Part shown: positions 19,842 to 27,094 of the stretch, piece by piece
Position numbering within the stretch: the stretch's first letter is position 1
Layout: every line of letters starts with the position of its first letter
Assembly (NCBI GenBank): GCA_016714605.1
Contig: JADKDL010000006.1
Coordinates: 1-64,000, forward strand
Direction: 5' to 3'
DNA: 64,000 nt
From: Bacteroidales bacterium
GTDB taxonomy: Bacteria; Bacteroidota; Bacteroidia; Bacteroidales; UBA1715
Translations under genes and position numbers: made by a program
The notes under the pieces: model-generated
What the model was told of the DNA's origin: nothing
Databases searched by the model: none
What the model saw: only the letters and a program-made list of their open reading frames with translations

Positions 19842-20093
19842 ATGAAAATTATGGATTTGCAAACTAAGAAATTAGAATTAGTTCAACTGATATTAAATAT
19901 TGATACTCCTTCATTATTAGAGAAGGTTAGCATTTTTATTAATAATGAAGTTAAAGCAGATTGGTGGGATGAATTACCAAATTCGGTGCAAGAATCTATT
20001 GAAGTAGGACTTGAACAGGCAAAAAATGGAGAAACTATTCCACACGAGGTTGTTATGAATCAATTTAAAGATAAATACAGCATTAAAAAATGA
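19842..20093 (+). CDS. antitoxin of a RelE/ParE-type module
   Basis: The 83-aa product has a helical N-terminus (LQTKKLELVQLILNIDTP) and the WWDELPNSVQESIEVGLEQA segment typical of small Bacteroidota antitoxins that pair with RelE/ParE toxins. The C-terminus carries the short VMNQFKDKY toxin-binding-like tail. ATG codons at 19842 and 19851 are both possible starts. The stop overlaps the toxin start as ATGA, indicating translational coupling. The expected role is to neutralise the toxin and repress its own promoter; the TAACTTTG at 19820 is a candidate promoter element. Confidence 0.8.
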   Translation: MKIMDLQTKKLELVQLILNIDTPSLLEKVSIFINNEVKADWWDELPNSVQESIEVGLEQAKNGETIPHEVVMNQFKDKYSIKK

Positions 20094-20386
20094 AGATATT
20101 TTGGTCTGTAAAAGCCCAAGAAGAGTATGGTAAAGTACTTGAATATTTGGAAGAGCATTGGAGCATACAGGAGGTAGAAAGGTTTATAAAAAAAACAGAA
20201 TCTGTATTAAATGCAATACAAGAGCAACCTCTTATGTATGTAAAATCGACAAAAAAAAAGAATGTCTGCAAGGCTTTGATTACCAAACATAATAGTTTTT
20301 TTTATTATATTAAACCCCTTAAAAAAGAAATAATACTTTTATCATTTTGGGATAATAGGAAAAATCCTAGAAAACGCAGTTACTAG
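20090..20386 (+). CDS. RelE/ParE family toxin
   Basis: A 98-aa toxin of the RelE/ParE superfamily: an initial strand (KIFWSVKAQEEYGKVLEYLE) with the conserved A-x-x-E-y helix, then LNAIQEQPLMYV, the central KNVCKALITKHNSFFYYI strands and the terminal IILLSFWDNRKNP. These match the superfamily order. Such proteins cleave ribosome-bound mRNA or poison gyrase; which applies here cannot be told from the sequence. It overlaps the antitoxin by 4 nt. A palindromic repeat cluster begins about 70 bp downstream. The length is normal and no damage is seen. Confidence 0.85.
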   Translation: MKIFWSVKAQEEYGKVLEYLEEHWSIQEVERFIKKTESVLNAIQEQPLMYVKSTKKKNVCKALITKHNSFFYYIKPLKKEIILLSFWDNRKNPRKRSY

Positions 20387-20455
20387 ACTATTACTAATGC
20401 GAATTATGGGTGAATAAAACTAGCTAAACACCTGATGGCACAAAGTTAGGGCAAT

Positions 20456-20608
20456 TTAGTTCAGCCCAACGGCAACGCCTTGGGTTATCTGTTTTGTTTA
20501 TAAAGTCGCACTGAAAGTGCAGTTTAAATAATATTTTAAGCTGCCCTTTCAGGGCGATTATTAATGTTTACTATCTTTACCCGAGGCGATGCCATCGGGC
20601 TGAATTAA
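20456..20608. repeat. composite extragenic inverted repeat
   Basis: Arms of 30 nt at 20456-20485 and 20579-20608 are imperfect inverted copies (about 26 of 30 matching; core AGCCCAACGGCAACGCCTTG versus its complement). Between them lie two short hairpins: GCACT-gaa-AGTGC at 20508-20520 and GCCCT-ttc-AGGGC at 20543-20555. The whole looks like a BIME/REP-type element of the sort scattered between Bacteroidota genes. It is part of a 589-bp gene-free gap (20387-20975). Confidence 0.7.
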
Positions 20609-20901
20609 GTTGGGCTTTCAGCCTGTTTGAATAATAAAGAAATATAACAATTAATTATTTTCAACTCATAATTCACATTACTAAGTCAGTTTTATTAGCT
20701 CCAACGTTGAAGATATAGTTTAGTCTGTAGGTCTTTGCTAATAAGAATATTGTATATCTCCAATTCCCTCCTCAGTAATTTCTCTTCCGTTTTTAAAATT
20801 ACATAAACCACATTATTTTTTTAGAAAATTATTACCAAGTGTAATGAGAATCACTATTTCTCGTCACAGCTAGAAATTAAGGCACAAATAAATTTTCAAA
20901 T

Positions 20902-20942
20902 CCAAACTTGGGGCGCGACTTGAAGTCGCACTCCGAGTTTGG
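20902..20942. repeat. dispersed palindromic element, copy 2
   Basis: A 41-nt imperfect palindrome (left half CCAAACTTGGGGCGCGACTT, right half its complement with three mismatches), 33 bp before the quinone reductase start. It is in the same orientation as copy 3 at 21562-21601, which lies directly behind the same gene. Confidence 0.8.
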
Positions 20943-20975
20943 TATTAAAATTTTACATCATTAAATAAATTACAA

Positions 20976-21558
20976 ATGAAAAATATTTTAGTTATTTCCG
21001 GACATTCAGATTCCAATAGTTTAACCGCTTCTATGGCTAGAGCATATCAAGAAGGGGCAATTGAATCGGGTGCCGATTGTACATTATTGGATCTTGGTGC
21101 TATGACATTTGATCCTATCCTGAGGTTTGGATATAATAAAAGAATTGAACTCGAACCCGATTTAGTGTGGGCACAAGATTGTATTACCAAAGCAGAGCAT
21201 GTTGTGGTAATATTTCCGGTATGGTGGGGAACATATCCTGCCATTCTTAAAGGTTTTATTGATAGAACATTTTTACCGGGTTTTGCTTTTAAATACAGGC
21301 AGAAAAATGCAGTTTACTGGGATAAACTACTAAAGGGGAAAAACAGCGCATGTAATTTCTATACTCGACGCACCGGTTCATTATTATGAAGATAAATACA
21401 AAAAAGCCGGACAGGTTGCAATTGTTGAGGCAACACTAAATTATTGTGGAATAAAAACAACAAAAGAAACATTTTACACTCCAATTAGACCAACAACTTT
21501 AGAAACCAGAAGCTCTTGGCTTGAGGAAGTTCGCGGGTTTGGAAGAGAACAACTTTGA
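20976..21558 (+). pseudogene. NAD(P)H-dependent flavin oxidoreductase (flavodoxin-like quinone reductase), frameshifted
   Basis: The N-terminal frame shows the flavodoxin-like fold of the NQO/MdaB/YwrO family: ILVISGHSDSNSLTASMA (FMN phosphate loop), AEHVVVIFPVWWGTYPAILK and DRTFLPGFAFKY. The frame breaks in an A5 run at 21339-21343. Removing one A gives KGKTAHVISILDAPVHYYED and continues to SSWLEEVRGFGREQL and the TGA at 21556-21558, for a full protein of 193 aa, the usual length. The reaction would be two-electron reduction of quinones or nitro compounds with NAD(P)H. The gene is tightly framed by two copies of the same palindrome, hinting at acquisition as a cassette. The break may be a sequencing error. 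Confidence 0.85.
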
Positions 21559-21561
21559 GTG

Positions 21562-21601
21562 CAAGCTCGGGGCGCGGCTTGATGTCGCACTCCGAGTTTG
21601 G
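21562..21601. repeat. dispersed palindromic element, copy 3
   Basis: A 40-nt imperfect palindrome ending in GTCGCACTCCGAGTTTGG, starting 4 nt after the stop of the quinone reductase. Its last 18 nt are identical to the end of copy 2, and copy 1 (3782-3821) is the same element inverted. Confidence 0.8.
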
Positions 21602-21660
21602 AAATAAGTTTCTGTAAGAGATGAGGTTTACTATTTGCATTCAACAACTCTAAGAAAATG

Positions 21661-21693
21661 TTTGATTTAAATTGCAAAAATCATTTATATTTG
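21661..21693 (+). promoter_or_regulatory. promoter of the mntA-hepT pair
   Basis: TTTG at 21661-21664, a 21-nt spacer and TATATTTG at 21686-21693, a full match to the -7 consensus. The start site would be near 21700, leaving a leader of about 115 nt before the ATG at 21814. Confidence 0.6.
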
Positions 21694-21813
21694 TGTTTAG
21701 TAAATTGCTTAAAATTTAGCAATCCGAGTTTAGATTTTTTTGACAGACAGTAGTTATAGTCTAAGTCAATGAATAATAGGAGAATTATTCAATATTCAAT
21801 TAAAATATAGATT

Positions 21814-22104
21814 ATGAAGTCTTTGAAGGAAATACAAAAAATATTGAGTTCTCAGAAGAACAACTTATCTAATCGATATTCTATTAAATCTTTGGCGATA
21901 TTCGGATCGTATGCTAGAAAAGAACAAACTGAACAAAGTGATCTTGATATACTTGTTGAATTTAATGAAAAGATAGGAATCCGTTTTATTGATTTAGCTG
22001 ATGAATTAGAGTCAATTACTGGAGTAAAAATTGACTTAGTTTCTAAAAAGGGTATTAAAGATAAATACTTAAATTCAATCACAACTGATTTGATTTATGT
22101 CTAA
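21814..22104 (+). CDS. mntA: MntA-type nucleotidyltransferase antitoxin
   Basis: A 96-aa minimal nucleotidyltransferase. The motif GSYARKEQTEQSDLDILVEF holds the GS...DxD active site, with a third acidic position likely in VKIDLV. In the HepT/MntA modules that have been studied, MntA modifies the HepT toxin with AMP and so silences it. The stop overlaps the hepT start by 8 nt, and the gene order is the usual one. A consensus promoter lies at 21661-21693. Assignment as the antitoxin is by family and context. Confidence 0.88.
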   Translation: MKSLKEIQKILSSQKNNLSNRYSIKSLAIFGSYARKEQTEQSDLDILVEFNEKIGIRFIDLADELESITGVKIDLVSKKGIKDKYLNSITTDLIYV

Positions 22105-22447
22105 ACGCGATTTATTTCTTTTACTCGAGGATATGCTTGAATCTGCTCAGAAAATCAAGCGATATACTAATGGGATGGATTTTGACTCATTTCTCAAAGA
22201 TGACAAAACGATTGATGCAGTTGTGAGAAACTTTGAAATTATTGGTGAAGCTGCAAATCGTATTGACCCAGATTTTAAACTTAAAAATCCAGATTTTGAA
22301 TGGAATCATTTAAGAGGATTTAGAAATAGAATTATCCATGATTATTTCGGTATTGATTATGAAATTGTTTGGTCAATAATTCAAGAAAATCTAGATGTTT
22401 ATATTGAATGGATTGAGATGTTTATTGATCAAAAAAATGATAAATAA
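22097..22447 (+). CDS. hepT: HepT-like HEPN ribonuclease toxin
   Basis: A 116-aa all-helical HEPN protein (DUF86 family). The C-terminal part has the conserved NFEIIGEAANRI helix and the catalytic motif RNRIIHDYF (R-x4-6-H-x-Y type). HEPN toxins are RNases, and this one would be held inactive by the adjacent MntA through AMPylation near the HxY motif. It overlaps mntA by 8 nt, so translation is probably coupled. All key residues are present, so the module looks functional. Confidence 0.88.
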   Translation: MSKRDLFLLLEDMLESAQKIKRYTNGMDFDSFLKDDKTIDAVVRNFEIIGEAANRIDPDFKLKNPDFEWNHLRGFRNRIIHDYFGIDYEIVWSIIQENLDVYIEWIEMFIDQKNDK

Positions 22448-22576
22448 AAGCTGCTAGACGATGGTTGTATTTCAATCACTTTAAGGGCAACCGCATAAAA
22501 TTTACCTCCAACACAAATTAATTTGCAAATCAATTTATTTTATTGCAATTTTATTTTTGAATTAAAACCTCTTGGT

Positions 22577-23251
22577 ATGGGATACTATATTGATTTAGAA
22601 AAAATTACACTAGATGATTATAAGCAGAAACTGGAACATGCTTATCTGCCACCGAGTAGAATGATTCTAAAAGAGAAATTGGATGAGCGGTTTGCTTGCT
22701 TTAAGAATTTAGGTATCAATAATGTCAAACAATTAATCTTGCTACTTAAAAAAAAGGATAATCTTGCTGAATTATCAAAAATAGATTGCTTCTCGACCGA
22801 TTATTTGACCATTCTACTCCGAGAATTAAATAGTACTTTGCCTAAACCAAGTAAGATTTCTGAATTTTCGGGTATTTCCAGTGACACAGTTTCTAAATTG
22901 GAAACGGTTGGAATTAAAAATACTGAGAATCTGTATTGCAAGGTAATTACTAAACCAGATAGACAAAAACTTGCCCAACAAACCGGTTTACATGAAGATA
23001 TTATTCTGGAACTGACCAAACTCACTGACTTATCGAGAATAAAATGGGTAGGGGTTACTTTTGCCCGAATGCTCTATGATTTGGGAGTTGATACGGTAGA
23101 AAAGGCATCAAAAGCCGATGTTGAGGAGTTGCACAAGCGTATAAATCAATTAAATAAAGAGAATAGTATCTACAAAGGTGCTATTGGTTTAAATGACATT
23201 AAAATAGTTGTAAATGCTGCCAAAGAGATTCCTTTAGAAATAGAATATTAA
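22577..23251 (+). CDS. DUF4332-type helix-hairpin-helix protein
   Basis: The ATG at 22577 is preferred over the upstream in-frame codon at 22523, because MGYYIDLEKITLDDYKQKL is the natural family start. The 224-aa protein consists of repeated small helical units of the helix-hairpin-helix type (for example CFKNLGINNVKQLILLL, FSGISSDTVSKLETVGIKN and WVGVTFARMLYDLGVDTVEK). This arrangement is typical of DUF4332 proteins, whose function is unknown but may involve DNA or protein binding. The last about 35 codons (from 23148) are repeated at 25572-25680 as a gene fragment. It ends 9 bp before a perfect 14-bp inverted repeat. Confidence 0.75.
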   Translation: MGYYIDLEKITLDDYKQKLEHAYLPPSRMILKEKLDERFACFKNLGINNVKQLILLLKKKDNLAELSKIDCFSTDYLTILLRELNSTLPKPSKISEFSGISSDTVSKLETVGIKNTENLYCKVITKPDRQKLAQQTGLHEDIILELTKLTDLSRIKWVGVTFARMLYDLGVDTVEKASKADVEELHKRINQLNKENSIYKGAIGLNDIKIVVNAAKEIPLEIEY

Positions 23252-23256
23252 AAAAA
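23148..23256 (+). repeat. direct repeat with 25572-25680 (3' end of the DUF4332 gene)
   Basis: About 109 bp covering the last 34 codons and stop of the DUF4332-like gene. I count six base differences to the copy at 25572-25680. Five of them are silent in the protein frame and the sixth makes a premature stop in the second copy. Confidence 0.85.
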
Positions 23257-23260
23257 GAGA

Positions 23261-23342
23261 GGCTGTCTAAAAAGATATTTCAAATCCTGATATGCTTACA
23301 ATCTGTAAGTGCTAAAAGAAAAGACATACTTTTTAGACAGCC
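23261..23342. repeat. 82-bp element with perfect 14-bp terminal inverted repeats
   Basis: GGCTGTCTAAAAAG at 23261-23274 is the exact reverse complement of 23329-23342. The position between two convergent genes fits a bidirectional terminator with a large loop, but the sequence also resembles IS ends with the GGCTGTCTAAAAAG form, so a MITE is equally possible. Confidence 0.6.
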
Positions 23343-23394
23343 ACTTTATTATTCTGATATATTATATTGTTGAATTTCTGAATTTTAGACTAAA

Positions 23395-25469
23395 TTAAAT
23401 CACGATTTTCATCGAATATGTGTTTTTATTTGTAGAGATTTTTACAATATAGATTCCATTTGAGAAATTGCTTTTATCAATTGTAAAGGTTTTGTTGTTT
23501 GTTGATTCCTGATACACAGATTTCCCAAGAATATCTAACAGTTCAATAGAGCTTACTTGCTCATCGTCATTTACTGGAATCATTAGAACCATTGATTCTG
23601 GTGTATTTTCAATTATGCTAATTGAAGTACTATCGGTTGTGATAGTTGAAATATCGGTTGTGAAAACTGGTCCATCAATTATTCCATCTTGATTATTATC
23701 TTCCTCCGTTAGATTTTCAATAAGTTCAATCATATCAGGTTCAAGTGCTAAGAATGCTGTATATCTTGAAAGCACTCGGTTGCTTGTACTTGTGGTAATA
23801 ATTTCATTTATATTGTTGTTGTCTAGGTTCGACGACCATTCGTTTTCTAGTATTGTTTGACCTGCCCAAATTTGTTTAAGCAATGAATCTGAGGTGATTA
23901 TATTCGATTCGTCGAAGGTATAGGATTTATTATATACAATATCGTTTTCAATATATTTCAATTCGACCGTGATTGGCAGGTCTCCCACGAATTTTCCAAC
24001 CTGTACTATTGGTTCTATCGAATTAATGCCAAAATCATCGTTAAACAGGTTGATTTGATCGAAGCAGAAGCCGTTTTCTGTTGAAGTAAGTAAACTATAC
24101 TCTGTAGAAATGCTCTGTTGATTGAAATACATGAGGTTTATGAATTTTGCCAAATCGGAATTGTATACGAGCGATTTATAATTACCCTTTGTTCGTCTTG
24201 CTATCTCAGATAAATAACTGTCATTCTTATCATTATAATAATAGTAGTCATAATAATAGTAATTTGAATTATATGGTTGATAATAAATAACATCAATTGC
24301 AGGAACAGTTTGATAGTCTTTGTAGAGCGTATTTATTAAGGTAGCGAGATTAGATTTTTGATAATAAGTTGTTGTATTGGAGATAAGAATAATTTGAGCA
24401 TCTCCTCCATTTGCTGTATTGTATTCAATTGCTTTTTTCAGTAGATTAAGTGTGTTTCCTTGTGTGTATTTATTCGTTTTTAAAGCAGTAAACAAGTTAT
24501 TCAACATTATTGGATCATCGCTGTTCAACCAATTTGTTGCTAATCTTGAAGCTACTCCATTATTATCATAAAAAACATTAATCTTACTTCCCTTTTTTAT
24601 TTCAGAAAAAGAATATGAATACAAACCGTCAATTATTGAGGTATAAGTATCGGAATATGAGTATTTATCGAATACAAATATTATTTTTTTGGGGTATTAG
24701 AAATTTCTGTTGAGAAAGGGGAAATTAGGAACTGATAATATTTTTCGGTCCCTTTTTCATATATTGTAAAGAAAGTATTGTCTGAAGATGGATTTGCGTA
24801 AGTTATCGTAATAGGATAGTTTGCATAATCGTCTTTAGAAACATTGTATGAGTCATTGGTTTTAGTGATATATGGTTCCAGTAGTGGAGATTGCCAATTA
24901 TCCGATTTTTTTAAGTTTATTTTAATTTTTTCTGGAATGAGACTAAGTCCGCTCACCATAGAATTTGGAAAAATTGATTGTATTTTATCACCTTGCCATT
25001 CGGTAGGAAGCATCATCGTTATTTTAACCTTTCTACTACTTTTTCCGCCCATTGGGTAAATGTTCAAAGAATAATTTGTGGGTGATGTTTTTCTGAAAAG
25101 GGAAGGGTCTTTTCTTCTGTTTACAATGCCTTCATATATTGAAGTTGCTGTCCAAACATCAAGCAAATAAGCTTTTTCAGGTTTGTCATAAACCCACAGC
25201 CAACTATCGGTAATTAAGGCTTCAGAGGGCAAACTGAAGTTGTAGATAATTTCTACCGAATCGGATTCTTGGTAAACGTTGTCTTGTGCTGCAAAGGTGA
25301 TATATATTTCATACTGGAAATAAATACCAACTGGAGTGACATCTACGGTAAATTCTGTGATTTTTCCTTCGTATGAACTCCATGTTTGAGGATCTTGAAC
25401 ACGAAGTGATGCTGCATTGAGTAGATTAAAAGAAATAGTTAGAAATACTAACAAAATAAGTTTTTTCAT
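23395..25469 (-). pseudogene. VIT and vWA domain protein with T9SS type A sorting domain, one frameshift
   Basis: Two minus-strand frames join at a poly-A (plus-strand T7, 24684-24690). One more base restores the bridge TPKKIIFVFDKYSYSD, and the gene then encodes about 691 aa. The first 260 residues have a signal peptide and a VIT (inter-alpha-trypsin) domain: YFQYEIYITFAAQ, VWTATSIYEGIVNRRKDPSL and the FRKTSPTNYSLNIYPM strand. A von Willebrand A-like domain follows, but its metal site reads FDKYSYS rather than DxSxS. The C-terminus is a type A T9SS domain (LLDILGKSVYQ, SNFSNGIYIVKIS). Expected role: a surface or extracellular binding protein. Adhesion is inferred from the domains only. Confidence 0.85.
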
Positions 25470-25571
25470 TTATCGATATTTTTAAGTGTGAGTGATTATT
25501 TATTTCAATGACAATCATAACAGACAAATACCCTATATAGTGCAACTTAAAAATATCATAACAATTATAAT

Positions 25572-25680
25572 AATTAAATAAAGAGAATAGCATCTACAAA
25601 GGTGCTATTGGATTAAATGATATTAAAATTGTTGTAAATGCCGCCAAAGAGATTCCTTTAGAAATATAATATTAAAAAAA
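25572..25680 (+). repeat. orphan fragment of a DUF4332-like gene
   Basis: A copy of 23148-23256 (about 94 percent identical by my count) without the rest of the gene. It ends in a premature TAA where the intact gene has GAA-TAT-TAA. It lies between the start of the VIT/vWA gene and the thrC terminator. Confidence 0.85.
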
Positions 25681-25707
25681 AGACACACTTTGCAGTATGT
25701 CTTTTTT
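25674..25707 (-). terminator. terminator of thrA-thrC
   Basis: On the minus strand, AAAAAAGACA pairs with TGTC and a following run of eight T. The hairpin directly follows the thrC stop (25721), as expected for a rho-independent terminator. Confidence 0.75.
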
Positions 25708-25720
25708 GAAATTTCTAATT

Positions 25721-27085
25721 TTAAAAATTATCTTTCAAATATGTTTTAAGTTCTGTGTAAGAATTACTTATGTTGGTCATTTTTTCATCCAAATTATCTA
25801 ATCCCACTAAGCTTTTTGGCAGTTTTGGGTCAAATTTAAGTAATTGCTGAATTTGCTCAGGAAACTTTGCCGGATGTGCTGTTTCAAGCGAAACAAACAA
25901 ATCGTCGGCATGCGATGGTTTCTGACTCAAATATTTCTCCAAACAGAACCAACCCACAGCACCATGCGGTTCTAGAAGCAACTTGTGCTCGTTCCAAGCT
26001 TTTGTAATTGTTTGCGTTGTCTCTTCGTCTGATACACTTATGGTGAAAATATCAGAACGAAGTTTATCAAAATCGGGTTTCTTATGAAGTTTACCTGTTT
26101 CATCCATATTTCCACCGTAGAGTTCTACCAGACGGGCAAGGTTGCTTGGGTGTCCTACATTCATAGCGCTCGATAAAGCATTTTTAGAAGGCTCTATTTT
26201 GCTGTATGTTTCTGTATTTAAGAATGTTGGAAATTCATCGTTAGAATTTGTAGCTATCAGAATTTTTTTAATTGGTAACCCCATTTTTTTAGCCAGTACA
26301 CAGCCCATCATATCGCCAAAGTTGCCCGATGGTATGCAAAAGGTAGCTCCTTCGTTGCTGCCTTTTTGAGCAAGTTTTGAATATGCGTAGAAATAATAAA
26401 CTATCTGCGGAAGCAATCTGCCTATGTTTATAGAATTAGATGATGAAAGGTTAAGATATTCTAAATCAGTATCAGAAAAGGCTTCTTTAACCATAGCTTG
26501 ACAATCGTCAAATTTGCCATCGACAGCCAAAACAGAGATGTTTTTGCCAAGGCTTGTCATCTGTTTTCTTTGTCGCATGGTTACTTCATCTTTTGGAAAA
26601 AGCACAACTACTTTTATATTCTCAAGTCCGTAAAAAGCATTTGCCATAGCGCTACCGGTATCGCCTGATGTTGCTGTGAGTATAACGAGTTTCTTGTTAT
26701 CTGTTTTGAGAAAATGACTCATAAGTCTACCCATCATTCTTCCGGCAAAATCTTTGAATGAGGCAGTTGGACCTTGATCTAAACGCATTATATACTTACG
26801 TTCATATACATTTTCCAAGGGCACATCAAAATCATAAGCCGTTTTGCACATTTTAAAAAGTTCCGATTCCGGAATATCTTTTTTGAAGAATGCATTAAAT
26901 ATATTGAAAGCAATTTGATGGTATTCCATTGAAGCGAACCATTCAATTTTTTCAGGATCTATTGTAGGAATTTCTTCCGGCATAAATAGACCTTTATCAG
27001 GAGCTAAACCTTTTATGAGGGCTTCGGCAAAGCTCACTTTGGGAGCTTTATGGTTGGTAGAAAAATATTTTATAGATTCAGTCAT
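25721..27085 (-). CDS. thrC: threonine synthase
   Basis: A 454-aa PLP enzyme that converts O-phosphohomoserine to threonine. It belongs to the long form with the N-terminal domain (KAPKVSFAEALIKGLAPDKG). The PLP lysine is in GPTASFKDFAGRMMG and the phosphate-binding region is TATSGDTGSAMA. Other conserved parts are FPKDEVTMRQRKQM and FCIPSGNFGDMMG. It is the distal gene of thrA-thrC with a 9-bp gap, followed by a hairpin terminator. No homoserine kinase gene (thrB or the ApgM-like alternative) lies between, although Bacteroidota often have one here, so that step must be encoded elsewhere. Confidence 0.96.
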   Translation of the reverse strand: MTESIKYFSTNHKAPKVSFAEALIKGLAPDKGLFMPEEIPTIDPEKIEWFASMEYHQIAFNIFNAFFKKDIPESELFKMCKTAYDFDVPLENVYERKYIMRLDQGPTASFKDFAGRMMGRLMSHFLKTDNKKLVILTATSGDTGSAMANAFYGLENIKVVVLFPKDEVTMRQRKQMTSLGKNISVLAVDGKFDDCQAMVKEAFSDTDLEYLNLSSSNSINIGRLLPQIVYYFYAYSKLAQKGSNEGATFCIPSGNFGDMMGCVLAKKMGLPIKKILIATNSNDEFPTFLNTETYSKIEPSKNALSSAMNVGHPSNLARLVELYGGNMDETGKLHKKPDFDKLRSDIFTISVSDEETTQTITKAWNEHKLLLEPHGAVGWFCLEKYLSQKPSHADDLFVSLETAHPAKFPEQIQQLLKFDPKLPKSLVGLDNLDEKMTNISNSYTELKTYLKDNF

Positions 27086-27094
27086 GACTCTTTT

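Noticed and set aside
20387..20640. CRISPR-like array from repeated short palindromes
   Set aside because: The units differ, spacing is irregular and there is no constant direct repeat or cas gene.
22523..22576. Longer N-terminus of the DUF4332-like protein
   Set aside because: The extension is hydrophobic and Cys/Phe-rich without a signal-peptide pattern; the ATG at 22577 fits better.
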